A DNA stretch of 64,000 nt from Thermosulfuriphilus ammonigenes (GTDB lineage: Bacteria > Desulfobacterota > Thermodesulfobacteria > Thermodesulfobacteriales > ST65), in NCBI RefSeq assembly GCF_011207455.1, contig NZ_CP048877.1, positions 2,162,576-2,226,575 on the forward strand. The letters run 5' to 3'. The translations under genes and the position numbers were made by a program. Under the pieces are notes generated by a model. That model saw nothing but the letters and a program-made list of their open reading frames with translations, ran no database searches and was not told where the DNA came from. Shown in pieces: positions 52,726-62,200 of the stretch (positions are counted from its first letter, which is position 1; each line of letters opens with the position of its first letter).

Positions 52726-53418
52726 TTAACTGGAGAGCTTGCAGAAGGAAGGGATTTTCTCCTCTATAAGTCTTAATATTTGCTCTAAAACCTCTTCGAT
52801 TTTGAGGCCTGTGGTGTCGATGATCACGGCCTCCGGGGCTGGCTTTAAAGGGGCCAAACGGCGACAGCTATCGTTTTTATCTCGGAGACGCTGCTGCCGG
52901 AGGACTTCTTCATAGGAAATTTCTTCCCCCCGCTGTTTAAGCTCCAGCCAACGTCTTCTGGCCCGCTCTTCATCTGAGGCAGTAATGAAGAATTTGGCTT
53001 CCGCCTCTGGAAAGACCACCGTACCGGTATCGCGTCCCTCGGCTACTATTCCCCCCTTTTGGCCCATCTGACGCTGGAGCTCGGTGAGATAGGCCCTCAC
53101 TTGGGGGTGGGCTGAAACCTTAGAGGCCGCTAGAGACACTTCGGGGGTGCGGATCTGGTTGGTGACATCTTCTCCATTGAGAAAGACCGCTGCTCCCTGT
53201 TGGCCTGGTCTTAGTTCCAGTCGGAGTCCGTCAAGAATAGAAGAGACGGCTTCTTGGCTCCCGGGATCTATCCCCACTCTCAGGGCTGCCAGACCCACGG
53301 CCCGATACATGGCTCCAGTATCCAGATAAGTGTAACCCAGTCTCTGGGCCAGGAGTCTGGCCACCGTGGACTTTCCGGCCCCGCTTGGTCCATCAATGGT
53401 GATGACCAGCCCCTTCAC
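52726..53418 (-). CDS. cmk: Cytidylate kinase
   Basis: A 230-residue nucleoside monophosphate kinase: P-loop IDGPSGAGKSTVARLLA, YLDTGAMYRAVGLAAL, GRDTGTVVFPEAEAKFFITA, and RRLAPLKPAPEAVIIDTTGL. Makes (d)CDP from (d)CMP. It overlaps hisC by 4 bases and precedes rpsA. Confidence 0.97.
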   Translation of the reverse strand: MKGLVITIDGPSGAGKSTVARLLAQRLGYTYLDTGAMYRAVGLAALRVGIDPGSQEAVSSILDGLRLELRPGQQGAAVFLNGEDVTNQIRTPEVSLAASKVSAHPQVRAYLTELQRQMGQKGGIVAEGRDTGTVVFPEAEAKFFITASDEERARRRWLELKQRGEEISYEEVLRQQRLRDKNDSCRRLAPLKPAPEAVIIDTTGLKIEEVLEQILRLIEEKIPSFCKLSS

Positions 53419-54500
53419 TGAAGAATCTCCCTCAGTTCTTTGATCAATCTTTGGTTTTCTTCAGGAAGGCCCACGGTGATCCGGATACAATTTTCAAAAC
53501 CATAAGAATCCATCGGCCTGACAATAACCCCTTGGTGTAGAAGGGCCTCGTACACAGGTCTCGCTGGTCGGCGCAGATCTACCAGAATAAAGTTCGTCTG
53601 GGTTGGGTAGGGGAGGAGCCCCAAGGCAACAAGTTCTCGATTTAAGAAGTCCACTCCCTCCCATATAATTCTTTGAACCCGGCTCAGATAGTTGCGATCC
53701 TTCAGCGTGGCCGTTGCCGCTACCTGAGCCATCAGGTTGGTATTAAAAGGCTGGCGGATTTTTTCCAGAATGGTGGCTATCTTCGGAGCCATTACCCCAT
53801 AGCCAATTCGCAGTCCGGCCAGACCATAGGCCTTGGAGAAGGTCCTTAAAACAATAATTCTTTCGTCATCCCGGAAAAATGACAGCCCAGAGACCACCTC
53901 CTGGTCTCTAACAAACTCAAAGTAGGCTTCATCAAGAACCAGCAGCACATTAAGGGGAAGATCGGCCAAGAAAGACTCCAGCTCGCCGATCTTCAGAGCG
54001 GTCCCGGTAGGATTATTAGGGTTGTCCAGGAAAATTATTTTGGTTTTTGAGGTAACGGCCCGAAGGATCCCCCCCAGATCATGGCGCATTTCCTTAAGGG
54101 GCACGGAGATGGCCTTTCCGCCGGCTATCCGAACGAATCTCTCATACATCAAAAAGGTGGGCCGACTGATAATGATTTCCTCTTCCTCAGAAACAAAGGC
54201 CCGGATCAGAAAATCAATGATCTCGTTTGATCCATTGCCAATGACCACCTCTCGGGGAGAAAGCCCCAGGGTTTCTTTAAGGGCCTCCCGGAGCTCAAAG
54301 GCTGCTCCGTCTGGATAGCGGTTGACTGTGGGGGCTGTTTTGATGATGGCTTCAAGGGCCTGAGGAGAAGGTCCAAGAGGATTTTCATTTGAGGCCAGTT
54401 TGATAATTTCCCCCTTAAGGCCGAGCTCACGCCTTAGTTCTTCGATGGGTTTCCCAGGACGGTAGGCAGGAACCTGTTGAAGGTAGGGTTTGGCTTCCAT
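53415..54500 (-). CDS. hisC: Histidinol-phosphate aminotransferase
   Basis: A 361-residue PLP enzyme of fold type I: LASNENPLGPSPQALEAI, GNGSNEIIDFLIRAFV, FLDNPNNPTGTAL, DEAYFEFV and the PLP-Lys in LRTFSKAYGLAGLRIGYG. It makes histidinol phosphate from imidazole acetol phosphate; some homologues act on aromatic amino acids. Followed by cmk with a 4-base overlap. Confidence 0.95.
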   Translation of the reverse strand: MEAKPYLQQVPAYRPGKPIEELRRELGLKGEIIKLASNENPLGPSPQALEAIIKTAPTVNRYPDGAAFELREALKETLGLSPREVVIGNGSNEIIDFLIRAFVSEEEEIIISRPTFLMYERFVRIAGGKAISVPLKEMRHDLGGILRAVTSKTKIIFLDNPNNPTGTALKIGELESFLADLPLNVLLVLDEAYFEFVRDQEVVSGLSFFRDDERIIVLRTFSKAYGLAGLRIGYGVMAPKIATILEKIRQPFNTNLMAQVAATATLKDRNYLSRVQRIIWEGVDFLNRELVALGLLPYPTQTNFILVDLRRPARPVYEALLHQGVIVRPMDSYGFENCIRITVGLPEENQRLIKELREILQ

Positions 54501-54743
54501 GGCAGGGTAAATAACACCACCTTCTTTCTCCTGGCAAGTCGTCGTTGAAAAATCCAGAACTCCTTTTGGTTTTACGTCTTAAAAAGGGAGGTTGACGGCT
54601 GTTGTTAGCTCACTTGGCCTGAAGAAGACCTTGAAGGGAGTAAAATCTAGGAGGCTAGCGGCTGTCTTTTGAATCTTAATCCGGGCTTGGGTCTTATTAA
54701 GATAAGGCCTCTTATATTCCTTGAAAGTTTAAGGGAAAAAGAA
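54501..54743. other. Gap between hisC and hcp
   Basis: About 240 bases upstream of hisC and beyond the end of hcp. I see no convincing gene. It should contain the hisC-cmk-rpsA promoter on the minus strand; no clear box pair is evident. Confidence 0.5.
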
Positions 54744-54766
54744 AGGGGGAGCGATACGCTCCCCCT
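54744..54766 (-). terminator. Terminator after hcp
   Basis: A 10-base-pair perfect stem AGGGGGAGCG/CGCTCCCCCT with a 3-base loop; on the minus strand it is followed by TTCTTTTTCCC. It lies 11 bases past the hcp stop. Confidence 0.88.
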
Positions 54767-54776
54767 CTTCTTGTCG

Positions 54777-56408
54777 TTAGCCACCGAGGCAGGCCTTGAT
54801 GTCTTCATCAGGGGTGGAGATGGGCTTTATTTGGTAGTTTTCCACCAAGAAGTTAAGGACGTTGGGGGTGATAAAGGCTGGCAGGCTGGGGCCAAGACGG
54901 ATGTTTTTGATCCCCAGATAGAGGAGGGAGAGAAGGATAGCTACAGCCTTTTGCTCATACCAGGAGACAATCAGGGAAAGGGGCAGTTCATTAACGTCCA
55001 CGTTGAAGGCCTTAGCCAGGGCCAAAGCTATCTGGACGGCGGAATAGGCATCGTTACACTGGCCGATGTCAAGGAGCCTGGGGATGCCGCCAATGTCGCC
55101 TAAATCTTTATCAAAGAAGCGGAACTTACCACAGGCTAAGGTAAGAATGATGCAATCCTGGGGCACCTTTTCTACAAACTCGGTGTAATAGTTGCGGACC
55201 GGTTTGGCCCCGTCACAACCGCCCACCAAGAAGAAGTGTTTTACGGCTCCGCCCTTCACAGCCTCGATGACCTTGTCAGCCACCGAGAGGACAGCGTTTC
55301 GAGCAAATCCGGTAAGCACGGTTTTGCCCTCTTTGTCCTCGGTGAAGCCCTCCATGGATTCGGCCATCTGGATGACCGGGGTGAAGTCAAGCTCCTTGAG
55401 GTGCTTGACTCCCGGGAAGCCTACCGGCCCTAGGGTGAAGACCCGGTCCTTGTATGTTTCTTTGGGAGGAACGAGACAATTGGTGGTCATGACAATGGGG
55501 CCCGGGAAATCAGCGAACTCCTTTGTCTGATTCTGCCAGGCCGTTCCATAGTGGCCATAGAGGTGGGGATACTTCTTCTTGAGCCCGGGATAGCCGTGGG
55601 CCGGAAGCATCTCTCCGTGGGTGTAGACATAAATTCCCTTGCCTTCGGTCTGCTTAAGAAGGGCCTCTAAGTCTTTGAGATCGTGGCCGGAGACCAAGAT
55701 GGCCTTCCCCTTCTTGTGTCCTAGGGGCACCGGAGTGGGCTCAGGATGGCCAAAGGTAGAGGTGTGGGCTGCATCCAGAAGCTCCATGGTTCGGAGGTTA
55801 ATCTCTCCTACCTTAAGGGCGATGCCTACCCAGTCGTTAAGAGAGAGGTCATCACGGGTGAGGTTGGCCATGGCCTCGTGCATGAAGGCGTAAACCTTGG
55901 TGTCTTCTTGACCTAGTTCTTGGGCGTGGTAGGCGTAGGCAGCTACCCCTTTTAAACCATAGAGGGTGGTCAGCTTGAGAGAAAAAATGTCTTGATCTTT
56001 GGCCTTCTCCGGTCGAAGCTCTACTTCATCTCCCTGTTTGATAAGTTCTTCCATGCTCTGGGCCGGGACAAAAGCGGCTGGGCCGGAGAAGTCAGTCTTT
56101 CCGCCGGCGGCCTTGACCTTTTCTTTAAGGCGGTCCCGAAGTTCTACGGCCTTAAAAATATAGTCTTTGATGCGCTCAGGGTCGAAATTGACGTTGGTCA
56201 GGGTGGAAAAGAGGGCCTCGCAGGTAAAGACATCCGCCTCTTTGTCTTCCACTCCCACCTTACGGCCCTCATTGGCCACCTCACTTAAGCCCTGAAGGGC
56301 ATAAACCAGTAGATCCTGCAAGAGATCAACCTCTTCCGTCTTGCCGCAGACTCCGATCTTGGTGCAGGCCTGGCCCTTGGCGGTTTGTTCGCACTGATTA
56401 CAGAACAT
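54777..56408 (-). CDS. hcp: Hybrid cluster protein (hydroxylamine reductase)
   Basis: A 543-residue protein with the N-terminal Cys motif C-x2-C-x7-C-x5-C (FCNQCEQTAKGQACTKIGVC), the short anaerobe type, and hybrid-cluster ligands in regions such as GHDLKDLEALL, THGEMLPAHGYP, TTNCLVPP, GGCDGAKPVRNYYTEF and ACGKFRF. Hcp removes nitric oxide and can reduce hydroxylamine. Both are expected by-products of nitrite reduction in this organism. The ATG has AAGGAGG. It is divergent from a Crp/Fnr regulator. Confidence 0.96.
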   Translation of the reverse strand: MFCNQCEQTAKGQACTKIGVCGKTEEVDLLQDLLVYALQGLSEVANEGRKVGVEDKEADVFTCEALFSTLTNVNFDPERIKDYIFKAVELRDRLKEKVKAAGGKTDFSGPAAFVPAQSMEELIKQGDEVELRPEKAKDQDIFSLKLTTLYGLKGVAAYAYHAQELGQEDTKVYAFMHEAMANLTRDDLSLNDWVGIALKVGEINLRTMELLDAAHTSTFGHPEPTPVPLGHKKGKAILVSGHDLKDLEALLKQTEGKGIYVYTHGEMLPAHGYPGLKKKYPHLYGHYGTAWQNQTKEFADFPGPIVMTTNCLVPPKETYKDRVFTLGPVGFPGVKHLKELDFTPVIQMAESMEGFTEDKEGKTVLTGFARNAVLSVADKVIEAVKGGAVKHFFLVGGCDGAKPVRNYYTEFVEKVPQDCIILTLACGKFRFFDKDLGDIGGIPRLLDIGQCNDAYSAVQIALALAKAFNVDVNELPLSLIVSWYEQKAVAILLSLLYLGIKNIRLGPSLPAFITPNVLNFLVENYQIKPISTPDEDIKACLGG

Positions 56409-56467
56409 ACTTACACCTCCTTGTTTTTGATGGTGGATCTAAGGTAGGATATCGGACGACTTATCTC

Positions 56468-56483
56468 TTTGATATAGGTCAAA
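56468..56483. promoter_or_regulatory. Candidate HcpR/FNR-type operator
   Basis: TTTGATATAGGTCAAA, with half-sites TTTGA and TCAAA six bases apart, in the 78-base gap between hcp and the divergent Crp/Fnr gene. It is close to FNR-like TTGAT-N4-ATCAA with one inner mismatch. It lies about 60 bases upstream of the hcp start and right before the regulator start, so it could serve both control of hcp and autoregulation. Confidence 0.5.
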
Positions 56484-56486
56484 ACT

Positions 56487-57167
56487 TTGAAAGGCAAGAA
56501 CTTTTTTCTTCAAATACCTCTTTTTGAAGGTCTTCCGGAAGAAAATTTATCTCTTCTCCGAAAGATAGCTCAAGAGAAGAGATATCCGGCCAAAACGCTT
56601 GTTTTTTCCGAAGGAGACGAGGCTACAGGCTTCTATGTGGTTATTTCGGGACGGGTAAAAATTTTTAAGGTCTCGGCCAGTGGTAAAGAGCAGATTCTGC
56701 ACATATTCGGCCCTGGAGAGCCCTTCGGAGAGGTGGCCGTCTTTGCGGGGATGAATTTTCCTGCCTACGCCCAGACCCTTGAGGAAAGCCACCTGCTTTA
56801 TTTTCCCCGAAAAGATTTTGTCCGCCTCATTGAACAGGAGCCTTCTTTAGCCCTCAACATGCTGGCGGTGCTTTCCCGGCGTCTTCGTCAGTTTGCAGCC
56901 ATGATAGAGGCGCTGGCCTTAAAGGAGGTCTCTGAGAGGTTGGCAGCCTACTTGTTGCTTTTGGCCGAGCGCCAGGGAAGGGAGCTGGTAGAGCTTGAGA
57001 TCAACAAGGGACAGCTGGCTTCTCTCCTGGGTACCACTCCTGAGACCATCTCCCGGGTCTTTACTCGATTGGCCAGAGAGGGCTATGTGGAGATGGAAGG
57101 GCGCCGCATCCACCTTCGGGCCAAAGAGGCCCTTCAGGAGCTGGCGGCCGGGTTAAGGCGCCTTTGA
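56487..57167 (+). CDS. Crp/Fnr-family regulator, HcpR-like
   Basis: A 226-residue regulator: cyclic-nucleotide-binding fold (IPLFEGLPEENLSLL, FSEGDEATGFYVVISGRVKI, FGPGEPFGEVAVF), long dimer helix, and C-terminal winged helix with recognition helix GTTPETISRVFTRLAREG. No N-terminal Cys set, so it is not an iron-sulfur FNR. Divergent position next to hcp matches HcpR, the nitrosative-stress regulator of sulfate reducers, whose sensor domain can bind heme. The start is TTG; no ATG/GTG fits the family N-terminus. Confidence 0.87.
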   Translation: MKGKNFFLQIPLFEGLPEENLSLLRKIAQEKRYPAKTLVFSEGDEATGFYVVISGRVKIFKVSASGKEQILHIFGPGEPFGEVAVFAGMNFPAYAQTLEESHLLYFPRKDFVRLIEQEPSLALNMLAVLSRRLRQFAAMIEALALKEVSERLAAYLLLLAERQGRELVELEINKGQLASLLGTTPETISRVFTRLAREGYVEMEGRRIHLRAKEALQELAAGLRRL

Positions 57168-57320
57168 TTAAGTTTGCCTTCTTCTGCAAATTTTGCATCT
57201 TTCATCAGTAAATCTCCACCTAAGGGGCTCTAGTAGCCACTGTGTGTGGCTGATCTTTAGCCTCTCTTCTTTGGCAAGGTCTTTGCTTTTCCTGGGAGTT
57301 AAAAGCTCAGGAGGTGTCCC

Positions 57321-57752
57321 ATGAGACGAATTCTTTCCCTGGCTCTTGTCCTTGGTCTTTGGATTTCTCTCAGTGCCTGTGTGACTACCCAGCAGAATGC
57401 AGCCACTTACCAAGGAGCTGGTGCCGGAGCGGTCATTGGTGCTGCCGCTGGAGCTCTGCTCGATCATCACAATCCCTGGCGGGGAGCGGTTATCGGAGGT
57501 GCTCTTGGGGCAGCCTTTGGGGGCACCCTGGCTGATATTTCCAGCCAGGCCAGCTATCAGGCGGCTAGAACCAATCAGCAGGTAGTTTATAGGCAGGGGC
57601 CTACAGTGGTTGAAGCCACACCCGTGCCTGCCACCCACAACGCCGAGACTACTTGTCGCAAGGTCCGTAAAAGGATCTGGAGAAATGGGACCCTTATTAC
57701 CGATAGAATAGAAGAGGTCTGTGAGGGCCAGAAGAAGGAATATACCTACTAG
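57321..57752 (+). CDS. Glycine-zipper lipoprotein
   Basis: A 143-residue lipoprotein (leader ending LSAC, cysteine at ~20). Two glycine-zipper segments (GAGAGAVIGAAAGALL and GAVIGGALGAAFGGTLAD) follow, then a C-terminal domain with two Cys (CRKVRKRIWRNGTLITDRIE, VCEG). Similar to the SlyB/OsmB-type glycine-zipper surface-antigen proteins that sit in the outer membrane. AGGAGGT precedes the ATG. Confidence 0.85.
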   Translation: MRRILSLALVLGLWISLSACVTTQQNAATYQGAGAGAVIGAAAGALLDHHNPWRGAVIGGALGAAFGGTLADISSQASYQAARTNQQVVYRQGPTVVEATPVPATHNAETTCRKVRKRIWRNGTLITDRIEEVCEGQKKEYTY

Positions 57753-57792
57753 TTAAGTAATAATCAGCGCCTCTCCCCAAAACCTCCTCCAC

Positions 57793-57823
57793 CCCTCCCC
57801 CGAAAGGGGGAGGGTTTTTTGTT
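57793..57823 (+). terminator. Rho-independent terminator with GAAA tetraloop
   Basis: CCCTCCCCC (57793-57801), loop GAAA, GGGGGAGGG (57806-57814), then TTTTTTG. Follows the lipoprotein gene. Confidence 0.93.
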
Positions 57824-57872
57824 TTAAGTGATATGTTCTAGCCTCTGCCAAGAAGGCAAATGGGGTTTCTCT

Positions 57873-58589
57873 TTAAGGAATCTTTTTCTTCTGCCCGGGC
57901 CAGACAGCATGAAGGGGTATTAAAATATCTCCCATCTCCCGAACCTTCTGGGCACTTTCCCAGGCTAAAATGGCATCAAGGTGGACCCCAGGGGCTACAG
58001 CTGGCCCCACTTGAGGAAAGTTGGCCTCGTTACAGCAGAAGCCAGTAATAACTGCTGTTCCCGAGGAGGTATTTACCAGAACCGTTTGACCACCGGCGGT
58101 GTGTCCCGGAGTAGGAACAACCCTTATTCCGGAGTAGATTTCTTCCTCTCCGTCTATCACCACGACCTCCCTTACTCCCTCCAGGACATCTGGATAATAA
58201 CGGTGGTCGATGGGATGAGGATTCTGCCAGAATTCGTACTCCCTTCTCTGGACATAAACAGTGGCCCGAGGACAGCGGTTGTCATTTTCGCAGTGGTCAT
58301 TGTGAAGGTGGGTGTGAATGATGATGTCTATGTCTTCTGGGCGGAGGCCAACTCGGGCCAGGGCCTGATCAAACTCCAGAATCTCCCATCCATAAGAGGT
58401 AGCTACCTCCTCCGGGACGACGAACTGCTCAAGTCCGGTGTCAATGAGAATGTTCTTGTCTGCTCCTTTGAGAACAAAGACATAGATGGGGATCCAGATA
58501 CGTCTTCCGTAACCTCGTAAGTAAGTCATTATACCCTGATCTGTCTCGTTAGCTCCAACTACCAAGGGATAAATGGTGTATTCCGTCAT
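57873..58589 (-). CDS. MBL-fold hydrolase, N-acyl homoserine lactonase-like
   Basis: A 238-residue metallo-beta-lactamase-fold enzyme with the dinuclear metal motif IIIHTHLHNDHCEN (HxHxDH), further His in VVPTPGHTAGGQTVLV and a late His in LIPLHAVWPG. The layout (about 240 residues, N-terminal beta region) resembles AttM/AiiA-type lactonases, but many such proteins act on other esters or lactones. Stands alone. Confidence 0.85.
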   Translation of the reverse strand: MTEYTIYPLVVGANETDQGIMTYLRGYGRRIWIPIYVFVLKGADKNILIDTGLEQFVVPEEVATSYGWEILEFDQALARVGLRPEDIDIIIHTHLHNDHCENDNRCPRATVYVQRREYEFWQNPHPIDHRYYPDVLEGVREVVVIDGEEEIYSGIRVVPTPGHTAGGQTVLVNTSSGTAVITGFCCNEANFPQVGPAVAPGVHLDAILAWESAQKVREMGDILIPLHAVWPGQKKKIP

Positions 58590-58781
58590 GATCCATCCCT
58601 CCTTTCAGTGGAAAGATAAGTTCAAGTGAAATTTTTTCTAGAGATATTTTTGTAAATGGAGCCTACACTCAAGCCAGCTTTATAAAAATTTTGTAAATAA
58701 AAAGTTCGAGACCCCTTCGGTTTGACAGAGAGGAACAAAAGGCCAATTTTTTTCTCGAAAAAAGAAGAGGGGGGATCGCTT
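58590..58781. other. Intergenic region between divergent MBL hydrolase and sixA genes
   Basis: About 190 bases, AT-rich in the middle (TATTTTTGTAAATG, TATAAAAATTTTGTAAATAAA), probably carrying the two divergent promoters. No gene or clear operator is seen. Confidence 0.45.
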
Positions 58782-59270
58782 ATGGAGCTTTATCTCATGC
58801 AACATGGACGACCTCTCCCTGAGGCCGAAGATCCCGAAAGGAGATTGAGCCCTGACGGCCAGATAGAGGTAAGGACTACAGCTCGAGCCATGAAAAATTT
58901 GGGTATTTTGCCAGATCTCATCCTGGCTAGCCCCAAGGCCCGGGCCAGAGAGACGGCTGAAATTGTGGCTGATACCCTAGGTTATGACCTGAATAAAATT
59001 GCCATTCATCAAGAGTTTAAACCTTTAAGCCCACCTTCAGAGTCGGTGGCTGTGCTCAAAGGATACCGATCTGCCAACCGGATCCTGGTGGTAGGCCACC
59101 TTCCTTCGGTGGCCGAGATAGTTTCCTATCTGGTGGCGGGAGTCCCTGGGCTTAAGATCCACTTCAAGATGGCCGGACTTTGCGCCCTGGCCACCTCTGA
59201 CCTTTCTCCGGGTTCAGCAGAGCTTCTTTGGCACCTGTGGCCGGAGCATCTTCTTCTTATCGCCCGTTAA
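58782..59270 (+). CDS. sixA: SixA-like phosphohistidine phosphatase
   Basis: A 162-residue histidine phosphatase superfamily protein: MELYLMQHGRPLPEAEDPER, LILASPKARARETAEIV, and VVGHLPSVAEI with the second catalytic His. The usual R-H-G motif is Q-H-G here, a variant I believe is common in SixA-type proteins. SixA removes phosphate from His of phosphorelay or PTS proteins. The start at 58782 follows GAGGGGGG; the longer frame upstream is not family-like. Confidence 0.88.
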   Translation: MELYLMQHGRPLPEAEDPERRLSPDGQIEVRTTARAMKNLGILPDLILASPKARARETAEIVADTLGYDLNKIAIHQEFKPLSPPSESVAVLKGYRSANRILVVGHLPSVAEIVSYLVAGVPGLKIHFKMAGLCALATSDLSPGSAELLWHLWPEHLLLIAR

Positions 59271-59272
59271 GG

Positions 59273-62200
59273 TTACCAGGCTAAAGGGGCCTTCCAGCTT
59301 TCTTTAAGGGAGAAGATGTCCTCGCCCAGGAGATCTTCTCCCCGCCAGGTGATTTTAAGGAACGGTTCTTCTATTATCCGTCCAATGCAAGAGACTGTCT
59401 GGCCGGCAAAGAGGGCTTCAAAATCGGCAACTTTGCTCGGGGAAACGGTGACTACTATTCGACTGGCCGACTCGGAAAAGAGCAAGTAGTCGGGGCGCGG
59501 TTTTCCCTCATAAGGGAGGTCGTCCAGAGAGATCTCCATACCCAGCCCTCCAGAGAAGGCACATTCGGCCAAGGCAACCGCCAGACCACCATCTGAGCAG
59601 TCATGGGCCGAGGCCACCAGCTGCTTCCTTATTGCCTCTCCTAGGGCCAAATAGCGTTGGCGGGCCTCTTGGGCCCAAACGTGAGGCACCAGGCCTCCTT
59701 TAAGGCCCAGATGAAGGAAGTACTCCGAGCCCCCAAGTTCCTCCCGGGTGGTTCCCAAGATATAGACCAGATCCCCCGGTCTTTTGGCCTCCATGGTCTG
59801 AGCCTTGCGGATATCAGGCACCCTTGCCACTACCGAGAAGAGCAGGGTGGGGGGGATGGAGATCTTGAGGCTTCCATCGGGCAATACCTGGCCTACCTGA
59901 TAGGGGTTATCTTCGGTTGAAAGCCCCAACCCGGCAGCCAGATAGTCGTTTTTCATGCTGTCTTTTCCAGAGATGCAAGGGACACCGAAGGTGGTTGTCA
60001 GGTCATAGAGGGCCTGGTTGGCCCTGACAAGTTGGGCCAGCTTATGATGTCCATCGGGAGTTTTTTCGCTTTGGATAGGGTCGCACCAGCAGAAGTTGTC
60101 TAAGCCGGCCATGTGTTCCAAATCTCCCCCTACGCAGACAGCATTTCGGATGGCCTCATCGATCGCGTTAGCCGCCATCCAGTAGGTGTCAAAATCAGAG
60201 AACTTGGGACAGATCCCGTGAGCGACAGCCACTCCCTCAAAGGAGTCTAGCTCTGGTCTGAGGACAGCCGCATCGCTTGGTCCGTCGGCGGTGATTCCTA
60301 CCAGGGGCTTAATCACACTGCCTCCCTGGACTTCATGATCGTACTGGCGAACGACGTATTCCTTAGAACAGACGTTAAGTCGTCCGAGAATACAGTGAAG
60401 AAGCTCGGCAAGGGAATTAGGCTCTGGTGGAGAGACATCTTTTGCCGGCGGCGGGTCCCAGACGGCGGTGAGCTCTAGTTTGGGAACACCTTTGTGGAGA
60501 AACTCAAGGTCCAGGAGGGCAACGGTCTGGCCATCATACTTGACGTGGAATCTGCCCGAGTCGGTGAATTGGCCGAGAACAGTAACCTCGACCTGCATCT
60601 TCTCAGCCAATTCAAGAAAACGTTGGATCTTGTCGGGCGGTACGGCCACGGTAATTCGTTCTTGAGCCTCGGAGAGGAGGATTTCCCAGGGCTGAAGGCC
60701 GGCATACTTAAGAGGGGCCCGGGCCAGATCGATCTCAGCTCCACCAGACTCCCGGGCCATCTCTCCCACAGAGGAAGAAAGCCCACCGGCGCCATTGTCC
60801 GTAATAGAGGTGTAGAGGCATTCATCTCTGGCTAACAGAAGAAAATCGGTCATCTTTTTCTGGGTGATGGGATCACCTATTTGGACAGCGGTAGCCGGAC
60901 TGCCTTCGTGCAACTCCTCCGAGGAAAAGGTGGCTCCGTGTATTCCATCCTTGCCGATTCGTCCTCCACACATAACCACCAGATCCCCGGGCCGGGCCCC
61001 TTTGATATGGGAAGGCTCCTCACAGACCTCCGCCGGCATTATCCCTCCGGTACCACAGAAGACCAGGGGTTTGCCGAGATATCGGTCATCGAAGACAATC
61101 GAACCGTTAACGGTGGGAATTCCGCTTTTGTTTCCTCCGTGTTCCACCCCTTCTCTCACCCCTTCAAATATCCGTTTGGGGTGAAGAAGTCTGGGGGGAA
61201 GGGGACGATCCCAGTCAGGAGGGGCGAAGCAGAAAACGTCGGTATTAAATATCAGGCTGGCCCCCTTACCCGTGCAGAAGGGGTCACGGTTTACCCCAAC
61301 AATGCCCGTAAGGGCTCCACCATAGGGGTCAAGGGCTGAAGGGCTGTTATGGGTCTCGACCTTGAAGGCCAGACTCAGGCGGTCATTCAACCTGATAACT
61401 CCGGCGTTATCTACGAAGACGGAGAGACAAAAGTCTTTTTCTCCCTTGGCCTTTCGGATCTCCTCTGTGGCCCGGACAATATAGGTCTTAAAAAGACTAT
61501 CTATGACCGTGGTCTGGCCTGTGGTTTTATCAGTGTAAGTGATTCGGGCATTAAAGATCTTGTGTTTACAGTGTTCGGACCAGGTCTGGGCCAGGGATTC
61601 AAGTTCTACATCAGTGAGACGGTGATCCAAACCATAGCGTTTTCTTTCGGCAACCACTTCCGGTCTCCGGAAGAAGTCTCTTATGGTCTGCATCTCTTGG
61701 AGGTTGAGGGCCAGCAACCTTTCGCGGGAGAGCCTGAGAAGTTCTTCATCACTAAGAAGGTTAAGATCAAAGTATTCTACTTTAATGGTGGTCTCTTCCT
61801 GAACCTTAGGGGGAGGGGTTAAGAGGCCTTTCTGGAAGTCGAACTCTTCTCGGGAGACAATCCACCAACGCTGGATAAGCTCATTGGCCAGGAGTTCACG
61901 GGCGATACGTTGGCAGTCTTCTCGGGAAAGGTCTCCTTTAAGAAGATATTGGGTGGCCGTGTAGATGGTCTCCTGGGGAGCGAGCTCTCGTTTAAGGAGG
62001 ATCTCTAAGGCCTCTCGGGCCACACGCCCTTCGTTGTCGGTTACACCCGGGCGGAAGCCTACCTGAATGAGCCAGTCAAAATCTTTGGCCAGGGGACGAT
62101 CAATGGCCACTGTCTGGGTGACCGGATCGTGCAGGGCCTCTTTGGCCAAGGCCTCGAGGGCCGTTTGGTCAATATCGGCCTCGATCTGATAGATCTTAAT

